Origin: an uncultured Acetatifactor sp.
GTDB lineage: Bacteria; Bacillota; Clostridia; Lachnospirales; Lachnospiraceae
Direction of reading: 5' to 3'
Length of the DNA stretch: 19,647 nt
NCBI GenBank assembly: GCA_910586435.1
Contig: CAJUGT010000072.1
Span: 1 to 19,647 of the forward strand
Part shown: positions 7,681 to 14,407 of the stretch, piece after piece
Layout of the letters: each line of letters starts with the position of its first letter
Position numbering within the stretch: the first letter of the stretch is position 1
Program-made: the position numbers and the translations under genes
Notes under the pieces: model-generated
Told to the model about the DNA's origin: nothing
Seen by the model: the letters and a program-made list of their open reading frames with translations, nothing else
The model's database searches: none

Positions 7681-8451
7681 TTATTGGTTCATCTCTTCGA
7701 CTATCTCTTTGGGTTTCAGAGTCATTTCCACCCAGGCAGGCACAAATCCGCTTTTAATTGCGTTTCTGGCCGAGCGAACATTGGACCATGCGCAGCAATA
7801 AAACGGTACTTTGTTCCTTTCCAGAATTTCCATGGCCAAATTACTTGTCAGTGAGGCGGCAATTCCTCTTCTGCGGTACATGGGCAATACATCCACACCT
7901 ATTTGCCACATATCCTCACAATCGGCCGAACAACCTGCCAGCCCAATGAGTCTGCCCCCCTCATAAGCCCCTATTCCAAGAACATCTAATTCTTTTCGCT
8001 TTTCACACAGAGCATTGCTCCATTCAGGCAAATATAAATCCACAAAATCTTCCTGTGTCAAAACTCTAAGCTCATACTCACAGGTGAAACGCTGAAGCCT
8101 TTCCTTCTGGGGCAAAAAATATTCTGCCATCAAGCAAATCTTCTGTCCGTATTCACTCATTCTGCCATCAAGCCAATGCAGATTGGGCGTCTCAAAACAA
8201 TGATAGAACGCAAACTTGTCCAGATACTCTTTGACAATCTCCCTGTACTCCTCTCTGACAGATGCCACTATGTTGCTCCCATAAGAAACCAGATTGCATG
8301 CTACCGGTTCCTTATAGTACTTTCTTGCCAATGGCCCGATTTTTGATGGGACAATCACATTTTCTGCTTTTAAGAAGTCCTCTGCCCGGCAATTGATGTC
8401 TAACGCCGACTGCTTCATGGCGATTTCTAACATGTCCTGATTTGTAAACAT
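7681..8451 (-). CDS. GNAT family N-acetyltransferase
   Basis: In this 256-residue protein the C-terminal part carries a GNAT fold, with the acetyl-CoA motif YRRRGIA at about 192-198 and a following helix, then NVRSARNAIKSGF, the usual last strand-helix unit. The first 120 residues, beginning MFTNQDMLEIAMKQSALDIN, form a separate N-terminal domain typical of a Clostridia GNAT subfamily (probably PF12746). The acceptor substrate is unknown. ATG 8451 is chosen because AGGAGG sits about 7 nt before it. The open frame continues upstream to 8526 but would overlap the NUDIX gene and has no such site. It lies 11 bp after the NUDIX gene, so the two are probably co-transcribed. Confidence 0.9.
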   Translation of the reverse strand: MFTNQDMLEIAMKQSALDINCRAEDFLKAENVIVPSKIGPLARKYYKEPVACNLVSYGSNIVASVREEYREIVKEYLDKFAFYHCFETPNLHWLDGRMSEYGQKICLMAEYFLPQKERLQRFTCEYELRVLTQEDFVDLYLPEWSNALCEKRKELDVLGIGAYEGGRLIGLAGCSADCEDMWQIGVDVLPMYRRRGIAASLTSNLAMEILERNKVPFYCCAWSNVRSARNAIKSGFVPAWVEMTLKPKEIVEEMNQ

Positions 8452-8462
8452 ATGCTGCCTCC

Positions 8463-8891
8463 TTATAGATACCCTCTCCTCATTGCTTCTTCCATCAATT
8501 TGGGCTGAATATCGGGATAGGTCCATTTCTTCGGCATTTCGTCCGTTATTATAATTTGTTCAATCTCTCTGTGCAGCTCCCCCTCAAAACGTGTGATACG
8601 GGCAAAATACAGCATTCCAAAAGATTCTTCCGCTCCCGGTTTGTCATGCGCCGTAACGGAGTATACACAGACGGGCTCCAGAGAGAACTCCAAAGCCCCT
8701 GTTTCTTCGTACAATTCCCTTTTTGCCGTCTCATTGATATCTTCCCCATCCTCCCGATGCCCTCCGGGTGTCTCCCAGGTGTCTCTCTCCCTATGTTTGC
8801 AGAAGACATATTTATCCTGGTTTTTTGACAGTATTACGGCAAATTCAAGCAGTTCATCCTCTATGGTATCATAGAACTTTACTTCTGTCAT
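8463..8891 (-). CDS. NUDIX hydrolase
   Basis: This 142-residue protein has a complete Nudix box at 44-66 (G44, E50, R58-E59, E62-E63, G65), within GGHREDGEDINETAKREL and the next residues. The glutamates bind the metal that drives cleavage of nucleoside diphosphate-X compounds. The substrate is unknown, but the length and simple layout resemble MutT-like small NUDIX enzymes. The start ATG 8891 follows GAAGGAA at about 9 nt. It sits 49 bp after the GyrI-like gene and 11 bp before the GNAT gene, in a minus-strand run that suggests one operon controlled by the AraC-type regulator. Confidence 0.93.
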   Translation of the reverse strand: MTEVKFYDTIEDELLEFAVILSKNQDKYVFCKHRERDTWETPGGHREDGEDINETAKRELYEETGALEFSLEPVCVYSVTAHDKPGAEESFGMLYFARITRFEGELHREIEQIIITDEMPKKWTYPDIQPKLMEEAMRRGYL

Positions 8892-8940
8892 TCAAATAAT
8901 TCCTTCTTTCACGGCTTTTTCTTATCAGTCACAGACATTA

Positions 8941-9444
8941 TTATTTCACAAAATAACAGTAATCCAATATGACATTTCCCTTCTCATCCGGCGTTGTAAA
9001 GCGGGGACAGAGGCAGTTCTCAAAGGACATTTCAACTCCATTTTCATCGGCATTTATCTCAATTCCTGCCTTTTTGAGCTCCTTCCAGCAATTGCACGCA
9101 AAACCATGCACTTCCTCTTCCCTGCCATAAATCCAACAGGTACCCAAATTTGATTCCGGAAAATCAATACACTCAAATCCTTCCGGAACTTCCGTATTTT
9201 GGGGTGTAAACATTCCAATCCAGTATTCCGCAAGCTGACCGCTTTTGCGGCATTCCAGACCCACATACGCTGCCCCGTTTTCCCAGATGGCCAGAATCTT
9301 ATCCGTTCCTCCCATGCTGTTTTCTATGATATCAAACCAGCCGTTAGCAAACCATTCTCCCCAGCCGCTGTAATCGTGATATTTCTTTCCAATAAACCTC
9401 ATAGCCGGAACTTCTTCCTTAAATACCTTGATAATTTCTGCCAT
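8941..9444 (-). CDS. GyrI-like / AraC effector-binding domain protein
   Basis: The 167 residues fit a stand-alone GyrI-like small-molecule-binding domain: an N-terminal strand VPAMRFIGKKYHDYSGWGEW, a helix, the strand AAYVGLECRK, the loop-strand PEGFECIDFPESNLGTCWIY, and a C-terminal ILDYCYFVK. Such proteins bind hydrophobic or cationic ligands, and some act with AraC-type regulators. ATG 9444 is used because AGGAG lies about 7 nt upstream. An earlier in-frame ATG at 9480 would overlap the upstream gene. The gene starts 26 bp after an AraC regulator that itself carries a GyrI-like domain, so the two may sense related ligands. The exact ligand is not predictable. Confidence 0.8.
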   Translation of the reverse strand: MAEIIKVFKEEVPAMRFIGKKYHDYSGWGEWFANGWFDIIENSMGGTDKILAIWENGAAYVGLECRKSGQLAEYWIGMFTPQNTEVPEGFECIDFPESNLGTCWIYGREEEVHGFACNCWKELKKAGIEINADENGVEMSFENCLCPRFTTPDEKGNVILDYCYFVK

Positions 9445-9470
9445 AGTTCTTCTCCTTTTGCCTTTGTATG

Positions 9471-10298
9471 TTATTTCCATTTAATATGGATATATATCTG
9501 TTCCGAGAATTCCCTGCTGTTTTCCCTATATGTTTCAAAATCACAATCCCCAAGCCTTACAAACTCACTTTGGGAACTCCATTCTCTGTTTATGTAATTC
9601 CAGGTCCTGTGTATGGTATTTACAAAGGTATACTTATTCGCTTTGGGCGTGTCAAATACCGCATACAATCCCCCTTCCACATTTAACTCCATGGCTCCTG
9701 ATATATCCCCCCTGGCATACCGGGACAAAATTCCTATATAATAATCGAGCTTGTTTTTTTCATAGTTCCATACAGAAAATCCATAATCCAGCTGAGCGTC
9801 CCCACCGGACAATTTACCGGATAATCCCCCGCAATTATATTTGTTCCAAAACTTCGCAGGTTCCTCTTCATCACATTTATATACCATTGCGCAAAATGGT
9901 TTTAATTCTATTATCCTGGGCACTAATACAAAAACACCACTTTCCGCTTTGTTCCTGTGAAGCAATTTCAGACTGTTATCAACAAGCCTGTAATCCGACG
10001 GAAGTATCCTATGCTCCAGTTTAAATGCCCTTGTAAAATTCTCCTTGGAATTAAACCCATGCCTATAACCTATCTGAGAGATTGGCTCCTCCGTATCCGC
10101 AATATCACAGGCACTTTCCGTAATCCTTCGCCTGCGCACATATTCAGACGGCGTCATATGAAACGCTTCCTTGAAAACACGCAAAAAATGATATTTGGAA
10201 TATCCCGCAACAGATGCCAGCCTGTTTAAATCCATATCCTCGTATAAGTTTTCTTCGATGTAATCCAGGACAATTTGAAGCGATTCCTCATATTTCAT
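9471..10298 (-). CDS. AraC family regulator with C-terminal GyrI-like ligand domain
   Basis: This 275-residue protein has the DNA-binding part first: AraC helix-turn-helix 1 at about 24-43 (NRLASVAGYSKYHFLRVFKE) and helix-turn-helix 2 at about 72-93 (ISQIGYRHGFNSKENFTRAF). A linker follows, then from about 117 to the end a GyrI-like effector-binding domain (FVLVPRIIELKPFCAMVYKC through QIYIHIKWK). This Rob/SoxS-like order is common in Firmicutes and points to a ligand-responsive activator. ATG 10298 is taken as start because GAGGAA lies about 8 nt before it. TTG 10313 is an alternative that adds five residues. It is the first gene of a five-gene minus-strand run (to VanZ) behind a good sigma-A promoter, so it probably regulates its own operon. 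Confidence 0.9.
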   Translation of the reverse strand: MKYEESLQIVLDYIEENLYEDMDLNRLASVAGYSKYHFLRVFKEAFHMTPSEYVRRRRITESACDIADTEEPISQIGYRHGFNSKENFTRAFKLEHRILPSDYRLVDNSLKLLHRNKAESGVFVLVPRIIELKPFCAMVYKCDEEEPAKFWNKYNCGGLSGKLSGGDAQLDYGFSVWNYEKNKLDYYIGILSRYARGDISGAMELNVEGGLYAVFDTPKANKYTFVNTIHRTWNYINREWSSQSEFVRLGDCDFETYRENSREFSEQIYIHIKWK

Positions 10299-10377
10299 AC
10301 TCAAATTCCTCAATATAACTATAGCATAGGAACTGACAAACTCGTTGATATAAATTGCTGTTTTCTTCCATTTCTCT

Positions 10378-10406
10378 ATTATACTATCTCAATCAAATAC
10401 TATCAA
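10378..10406 (-). promoter_or_regulatory. Sigma-A promoter of the AraC-led operon
   Basis: On the minus strand TTGATA (10401-10406), a 17-bp spacer and TATAAT (10378-10383) precede the AraC start codon by about 80 bp. The stretch 10407-10531 beyond it holds nothing else recognised. Confidence 0.78.
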
Positions 10407-10531
10407 CACTCCTCCATTCTGTCAATAAGCCCGGGCTGACTGCGCCAAACAACAGGTTTTAATGACATATTTCGACATCTGCCAAAAGCCCTGATCTCAT
10501 ATTTCGTAGAAAAAGTGAAACAAAAAGTATA

Positions 10532-10560
10532 TTGAAAATGGAGTTCACATATGCTATAAT
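10532..10560 (+). promoter_or_regulatory. Promoter of the putative antitoxin RNA
   Basis: TTGAAA (10532-10537), a 17-bp spacer and TATAAT (10555-10560) form a near-consensus sigma-A promoter facing right. No gene of normal size follows. The transcript runs into a terminator only about 85 nt later. Confidence 0.85.
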
Positions 10561-10566
10561 GCCAAT

Positions 10567-10651
10567 AGGCAAAAAGATAACAGTTTTCACATGACACACA
10601 AAAGAACGAAGCCTCGAAAGTACGGCCAATACTTTCGGGGCTTCTTCTTTT
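10567..10651 (+). ncRNA. Putative antitoxin RNA of a type I toxin-antitoxin pair (RNA II-like)
   Basis: A strong promoter at 10532-10560 and a strong terminator ending near 10651 define a transcript of about 85 nt. Its 5' half repeats the sequence lying over the start of the toxin gene on the opposite strand. AAAAGATAACAG at 10572-10583 equals 10751-10762, and CACATGACACAC at 10588-10599 matches 10769-10780 in 11 of 12 bases. The RNA is therefore complementary to toxin codons 4-7 and to the start codon plus the bases just upstream. In the enterococcal par locus, RNA II contacts the fst message through two such repeats and through the shared terminator. A 28-codon frame from ATG 10591 exists but has no ribosome-binding site and crosses the terminator stem, so it is not called as a gene. 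Confidence 0.72.
10600..10651. terminator. Bidirectional terminator shared by toxin mRNA and antitoxin RNA
   Basis: GAAGCCTCGAAAGTA 10608-10622 pairs with TACTTTCGGGGCTTC 10630-10644 (one G-T pair) around the 7-nt loop 10623-10629. The stem extends outwards through AAAAGAA and TTCTTTT with a single bulged C. Both strands show a T-rich tract after the stem, so transcripts arriving from either side should end here. By the par model the loop is also a contact site between the two RNAs. Confidence 0.88.
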
Positions 10652-10684
10652 GCGGAAATGTCAACCATTCTGCCTGATTGACAA

Positions 10685-10771
10685 CTATTCATCCCCATCA
10701 AGCCATTTGCACAGGTAAAAGGCTACGACACTGGCCAAAACGGAGAGAACAAAAGATAACAGCACTTCCAC
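10685..10771 (-). CDS. 28-residue hydrophobic peptide, putative type I toxin (Fst-like)
   Basis: The frame starts at GTG 10771 and ends at TAG 10685. A very strong purine-rich ribosome-binding site, GGGAGGGGG (10780-10788), lies about 8 nt upstream. The product begins MEVLLSFVLSVLASVVAFYL, one membrane span of about residues 2-21, and ends CKWLDGDE, a short charged tail. This size and shape match Fst/TxpA-like toxins that insert into the inner membrane and depolarise the cell. Peptides ending in KWLDGD are common but usually unannotated in Clostridia (from memory). The CCGCCCC at 10802-10808 on the minus strand could pair with the G-run of the binding site and hide it. The convergent antisense RNA and shared terminator support the toxin reading. 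Toxicity itself is not shown. Confidence 0.75.
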   Translation of the reverse strand: MEVLLSFVLSVLASVVAFYLCKWLDGDE

Positions 10772-10780
10772 ATGCCACAC
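10751..10780. repeat. Direct repeats matching the antitoxin RNA (DRa/DRb-like)
   Basis: AAAAGATAACAG (10751-10762) and CACATGCCACAC (10769-10780) recur at 10572-10583 and 10588-10599 of the antitoxin RNA, the second with one mismatch. The two blocks are 6 nt apart here and 4 nt apart there. On the minus strand they cover the toxin start codon, codons 4-7 and the spacer before the start. Confidence 0.88.
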
Positions 10781-10818
10781 CCCCTCCCTGTCACCAGTAT
10801 CGGGGCGGTAACAATATC

Positions 10819-10846
10819 AGTATAACATACTTTTTACATTTTTCCA
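10819..10846 (-). promoter_or_regulatory. Candidate promoter of the toxin mRNA
   Basis: On the minus strand TGGAAA (10841-10846), a 16-bp spacer and TATACT (10819-10824) precede the toxin start by about 50 bp. The -10 is good and the -35 is weak. Start near 10812 and the shared terminator would give an mRNA of roughly 210 nt. The bases 10847-10946 hold no gene. Confidence 0.6.
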
Positions 10847-10946
10847 CTTTTTTCGATCGCAAGTTTCGTAGTTTTTTTCTTAAAATTATCGAAAATACCG
10901 ACAAAAGATATGCTCTCCTGCCAGTACTTTTCTATCATTCACTATC

Positions 10947-11351
10947 CTATTTCATCCAAAGCCCTGCCAGTTCCATCTCCGTGTTAAAACTTATGGTGTA
11001 TGTCACATTGCGTTTTTCAAAGGCCGCCACAATCACTACCACTGCCATATCCTTTCCCTGCGCATCCTTCTGCCCAACTGCCGCTATGCTTTTATATTCC
11101 TGAAAGGCGCCTGTCTGGGCATTCATTGCCTCCATGTTGGCCCCAAGTGTCTCGGATGTCAATGCTTCTTTCATGACAGAATCCATCATTTCAACTGCCT
11201 TGTCATATTCTCCCTCAATCAGAAATCCCACTGCCTCCCTGGCTGATTCTTTCACCGTGTCCTCATCGAAGACATCCGCCAACTTGGTATTGCCGCATCC
11301 AAACAACACAAAAACCAAAACCGCCGCTGCCAAAAATCCTTTTATTTTCAT
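10947..11351 (-). CDS. DUF3887 family lipoprotein
   Basis: This 134-residue protein has a signal peptide of about 18 residues ending LFGC, so it is probably lipidated at Cys19 and anchored to the outside of the membrane (the Phe at -2 is not the usual residue). The mature part, with FLIEGEYDKAVEMMDSVMKE in the N-terminal half and a final TYTISFNTEMELAGLW, matches the DUF3887 pattern, a small alpha+beta fold often found next to hydrolases or signalling genes. Its function is unknown. It lies 101 bp downstream of the YhfC-type gene with a possible stem-loop between, so it may be a weaker-expressed end of the regulator operon. The site before ATG 11351 is poor (GAAAGG about 12 nt away, AAAGG very close). 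Confidence 0.82.
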   Translation of the reverse strand: MKIKGFLAAAVLVFVLFGCGNTKLADVFDEDTVKESAREAVGFLIEGEYDKAVEMMDSVMKEALTSETLGANMEAMNAQTGAFQEYKSIAAVGQKDAQGKDMAVVVIVAAFEKRNVTYTISFNTEMELAGLWMK

Positions 11352-11379
11352 ATCCTTTTACCAACCTTTCTATTTTTCC

Positions 11380-11416
11380 AAAACAGTCTGTTCCACATAG
11401 ACTTTAAGACTGTTTT
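11380..11416. terminator. Stem-loop between the YhfC-type gene and the lipoprotein gene
   Basis: AAAACAGTCT 11380-11389 pairs with AGACTGTTTT 11407-11416 (10 bp, perfect) around a 17-nt loop. T-runs follow on both strands. The stem is AT-rich and may only attenuate transcription from the YhfC-type gene into the DUF3887 gene. Confidence 0.4.
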
Positions 11417-11452
11417 TACCATTTTTACTGCTTTTATTGTTTTTTATAATTC

Positions 11453-12169
11453 TTACTTTTTTTGACATTCTGTTTTTCTAATACATATCAGCCCTGCCGC
11501 CAAAGTCAACACTCCTGCCAAAGCCCCATATAGCCAGACACCCATCTGCCCCACACCGTAAACCCCGGGGAGAATCACAATGGCAGCATCTAAAAGCCCA
11601 TGAAGTATAATGGCGCTTATGAGATACCTGAGCGCTTTTCCTGCCCGAATTCCCTTTAATACCAGAAGCGTCGCTCCCACATGGAACCCTATTGCGTACA
11701 GTCTCTCACCCCCTGCCAGAAATGCGTCCCAGGGGCCAAGCGGCAGCAATGCGCCCTGGCCTCCCAGAAGCATCCCCAGACAGACCACAACATTTATTCC
11801 AACAAAAATCATGGCCTCTATTCCTCCATGCCCCATCCCAAAGGCCAGTCCATGGGCCAAAGTCCTCTGCTCCTTCATAAGAAAACGAATACAAACCCAT
11901 CTGGCCACCTCTTCAAAAATTCCTGCGGACAGCCCCAGAAACAATCCATATTTCCAGGGATTCAACTGCATAATGGCAAACCATGCGTATTGGGGCAATA
12001 CCAATTGTAAAATCGGAATTCTGACGCAAATCTGGCTGACGACAAAAGCTGCTGCCCCAACAAAAAAAGCTTTCCCGGCCCCCTTTTTCCTTCTGGCACA
12101 CAATACCAGTCCCCCAAGAGGCACCACAAAACACACAATCACACAAAATATCAAACCTGTTATCAACAT
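11453..12169 (-). CDS. YhfC family integral membrane protein, putative intramembrane protease
   Basis: This 238-residue, very hydrophobic protein has about seven membrane segments. It carries the motifs of the YhfC/CPBP superfamily: E86-E87 with R90 (FEEVAR), H114-G-G-I-E118 (GMGHGGIEA), H163, and H190 with D194 (HGLLD). In related CPBP proteases such residues bind or activate the catalytic water, but proteolysis by YhfC proteins is not established. ATG 12169 is chosen because GGGAGG lies 10 nt upstream and the start overlaps the kinase stop (ATGTTGA), indicating translational coupling. GTG 12196 is a weaker alternative. Coupling to the kinase suggests a role in the same signalling pathway, such as peptide processing or self-protection (inference). 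Confidence 0.85.
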   Translation of the reverse strand: MLITGLIFCVIVCFVVPLGGLVLCARRKKGAGKAFFVGAAAFVVSQICVRIPILQLVLPQYAWFAIMQLNPWKYGLFLGLSAGIFEEVARWVCIRFLMKEQRTLAHGLAFGMGHGGIEAMIFVGINVVVCLGMLLGGQGALLPLGPWDAFLAGGERLYAIGFHVGATLLVLKGIRAGKALRYLISAIILHGLLDAAIVILPGVYGVGQMGVWLYGALAGVLTLAAGLICIRKTECQKK

Positions 12170-13482
12170 TTTCCCGTTTCCTCCCCCATATCGCACATCA
12201 ACACTGCCTTAGTAATAAACACTCCCTCCTTCCATTCAAAGCGCACATCACCTCCATACTGTTCCACAATCCGTTGTACATTCGCAAGGCCCAAACCGCA
12301 ATGGCCGCTTTTTCGGGAGAGAAATCTTCCGCCCTCCTTCACAGGCTCCTTTGGGCAGCTGTTTTCCATGACAATGGACAGGAATTGCCTGACTTTATTT
12401 ATCCGCAGTCTGATAAATCCCCCTGCGCTTTCGGATGCCGCAGTCACCGCATTGTCAAGCAGATTCGCGAATAAAGCAGTCACATCCGTATCTTTCATAA
12501 AATTCAGGGACAGCTCTCCCACCTTAATATCCTCCCGGATGCCAGCCCGCTGCATACAGGCGGACTTATCGTTCAAGATAATATTCAGCAGCTTTTCCGA
12601 TGTATAGTATTTCTGCTGAAAGCGATTCAGCATATGGTGAATATTTCCCCCATACCGCAGTGCGTCCTCCGCCCCGTCACTTAAGTAAAGCGCCTCCATG
12701 GCCTGAATGTGATTGCGGATGTCATGTATCATTTTTCTGGATTCTTCATATTTTTCCTCTTCCCGCTCATAATATTGATATTGCAGCAATGCCTGCTGCC
12801 GATAGAGATTTCTTTCCATCTCAAGTCTTCTGTTTTCCCCCATAATATCTATCAACACACAGAAATAAACATTTAATCCAACCAGCAAAATCAGATTAAT
12901 CATGAAAAGAATTACCGTTTCCGTTGCCAGATAGACCTGCATCATATAGACCGTACAAAACATGTTAAAAACAGAAAACCCTGGCAGAAAAATGGACAAT
13001 ACCACCTGCCTGACCGTAACACGCCTTCCCGCCCTTTTCCCTGTGGCCATGGTAACAAGCAGAATTACCATAAATTCCAGCATACGGCTCACTATCACCA
13101 GCAGAATATATGCCAGATCCTGAGAATTCAAATACAGAATCCCCATCATCCAGAAAAACTGATACCCTGTTACCACCGCAGCATCCGTCAGAAATACGGC
13201 TGCGCACAAGATAAAATCCGGAATAAGAAACATTCTGGCTGTGCCAAAGCTCCACCCTGCCACAAAGGGAAAGAGCAGCATCAAAAAGAGATTTATCCAT
13301 ATGTTTCCCAGAGTGGAAAAAACTACATTCACCAGAACATACAATACGATTCCCCACCAATGAATCCTTCTCTTTTTGCGCCGGCCGGAGTTCTCCGCAA
13401 TCCGGTACGCTCCATAGAACATGGAAGTTATCAAAAGCACACTGCTCAAAAAAGGGATGACTCCATAGATGATTACACTCAC
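12163..13482 (-). CDS. GHKL-type sensor histidine kinase (AgrC/LytS-like)
   Basis: In this 439-residue protein residues 1-212 are a membrane sensor with six or seven helices. A coiled-coil-like stretch follows at about 215-250 (many E, R, Q, Y). The phosphoacceptor is His253 in SRKMIHDIRNHIQAM, a pattern of the AgrC-like family. The GHKL ATPase has an N-box at 340-344 (NLLDN) and a glycine-rich loop at 394-400 (HCGLGLANVQRIVEQYGG). It should phosphorylate the LytTR regulator encoded just upstream. The start is GTG 13482, overlapping the regulator stop by 4 nt (GTGA), behind a G-rich site that is partly too close. No agrB or agrD peptide gene is in the window, so the signal is unknown. Confidence 0.93.
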   Translation of the reverse strand: MSVIIYGVIPFLSSVLLITSMFYGAYRIAENSGRRKKRRIHWWGIVLYVLVNVVFSTLGNIWINLFLMLLFPFVAGWSFGTARMFLIPDFILCAAVFLTDAAVVTGYQFFWMMGILYLNSQDLAYILLVIVSRMLEFMVILLVTMATGKRAGRRVTVRQVVLSIFLPGFSVFNMFCTVYMMQVYLATETVILFMINLILLVGLNVYFCVLIDIMGENRRLEMERNLYRQQALLQYQYYEREEEKYEESRKMIHDIRNHIQAMEALYLSDGAEDALRYGGNIHHMLNRFQQKYYTSEKLLNIILNDKSACMQRAGIREDIKVGELSLNFMKDTDVTALFANLLDNAVTAASESAGGFIRLRINKVRQFLSIVMENSCPKEPVKEGGRFLSRKSGHCGLGLANVQRIVEQYGGDVRFEWKEGVFITKAVLMCDMGEETGKC

Positions 13483-14189
13483 TCCCCCCTCCCCCTTTCC
13501 AACGCAAGAAATTCATTCAGCGCCCTGCGAAACTCTACCGACTTTTTCTGAGACAATGGAATCAAAGTGCCATCCGTCAACAATATTTCGTAATTACGAA
13601 TGCTTACCACCGCGTATAAATTGACTGAAAAACTCTTATGGGGCATAGCAAAACCATATTTTTCCATTTCCTGGGCCACTTCGGTAATCCTTCGTTTTAA
13701 ATGCCATTGCCCCTCCACCGTGTGAAGCACTACCTGACGCTCAAGGTATTCAAAGTACAGAATCCTGGAAGAGACCACCCGTACAATCCCTTCTTTGGCC
13801 TGAAATTCCAGCGTCCATTCCCTTTTAGGAAGCCCGTAACTCAGCGCTTCATCCAACTGCGCATACAGCTCCTCCTCATTTAATGGTTTCAGCAAATACG
13901 CAAAAGCATGTACCGCAAAAGCAAAAATTGTGTAGTCACTGTAATTGGTCACATATATCAGCTTCACCTCCTTGTCCGCTTCACGGACCCGGCGGGCCGT
14001 TTCAATTCCATTCAGCTCCCCCATATCAATATCCAACAGCAGAATATCATACCGTTTGCCTGATGCCAGAAGTGCCTCCCCGCTTACATAAGCATCTGTT
14101 GTTATCTCCGCTTTCGGATATTTTTGCAGCATAGTTTCTGTCCTGCGCAAAGTGTTCTCGTCATCATCACAGATTGCTACTCTCAGCAT
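13479..14189 (-). CDS. LytTR-type response regulator (AgrA-like)
   Basis: This 236-residue protein has a receiver domain at 1-120 with acidic residues D8-D10, phosphoacceptor D53 (LLLDIDMGELNG) and the conserved lysine near 112 (LLKPLN). A LytTR DNA-binding domain occupies about 135-230 (FEYLERQVVLHT, MPHKSFSVNLYAV, LIPLSQKKSVEFRRAL). Members bind direct repeats upstream of target promoters. ATG 14189 is taken as start because GGAGG lies 5 nt before it. A longer frame to 14231 has no better site. It is first in the overlapping regulator-kinase-YhfC run and is divergent from the MATE gene, whose promoter shares a 10-bp motif with this one. Confidence 0.94.
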   Translation of the reverse strand: MLRVAICDDDENTLRRTETMLQKYPKAEITTDAYVSGEALLASGKRYDILLLDIDMGELNGIETARRVREADKEVKLIYVTNYSDYTIFAFAVHAFAYLLKPLNEEELYAQLDEALSYGLPKREWTLEFQAKEGIVRVVSSRILYFEYLERQVVLHTVEGQWHLKRRITEVAQEMEKYGFAMPHKSFSVNLYAVVSIRNYEILLTDGTLIPLSQKKSVEFRRALNEFLALERGRGE

Positions 14190-14239
14190 CCCTGCCTCCT
14201 CTCCTGGAATCCTCCCATCCGAATCCCCCATCCAATTCC

Positions 14240-14268
14240 ATTCTAATGATTTTCCGCATAAAACGCAA
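14240..14268 (-). promoter_or_regulatory. Candidate promoter of the two-component operon
   Basis: On the minus strand TTGCGT (14263-14268), a 17-bp spacer and TAGAAT (14240-14245) lie about 50 bp before the regulator start codon. The spacer contains ATGCGGAAAA, which recurs by the MATE promoter. Confidence 0.55.
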
Positions 14269-14345
14269 TATGCTTTGCCTCAGATAAGGCATATGAGGTC
14301 TGAAATACATGAAACAGGAAACAGACTGCATATAAATGCGGAAAA
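14250..14345. repeat. 10-bp motif present once in each of two divergent promoters
   Basis: ATGCGGAAAA occurs on the plus strand at 14336-14345, just before the MATE -35, and on the minus strand at 14250-14259, inside the spacer of the regulator promoter. Each copy points towards its own gene. It could be an operator for a shared regulator. Confidence 0.5.
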
Positions 14346-14348
14346 GAC

Positions 14349-14377
14349 TTGTATATTTGGCTCAAATCCTCTAAAAT
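14349..14377 (+). promoter_or_regulatory. Candidate promoter of the MATE gene
   Basis: TTGTAT (14349-14354), a 17-bp spacer and TAAAAT (14372-14377) precede the start codon by 30 bp. Confidence 0.68.
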
Positions 14378-14407
14378 AAATTTATTACATATAGAAGAGG
14401 TGCAGCT

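Noticed and set aside
10459..10701. An 80-codon minus-strand frame with hydrophobic end
   Set aside because: It runs through the shared terminator stem and overlaps the toxin stop. It has no ribosome-binding site.
10850..10895. Inverted repeat TTTTCGAT / ATCGAAAA between the toxin promoter and the lipoprotein gene
   Set aside because: Only 8 bp with a 30-nt AT-rich loop. It is too weak to call a terminator for the lipoprotein gene.
11610..12212. A 200-codon open frame on the plus strand
   Set aside because: It is antisense to the YhfC-type gene, lacks a ribosome-binding site, and its composition (Pro/Ser/Thr-rich) is what the opposite strand of a hydrophobic protein gene gives.
12965..13516. 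A 183-codon minus-strand frame overlapping the kinase
   Set aside because: It is in another frame of the kinase membrane region, has no domain, and the kinase frame is intact.
14271..14294. Small hairpin TGCCT/AGGCA in the divergent promoter region
   Set aside because: The stem is only 5-6 bp and not placed where a terminator or operator is expected.
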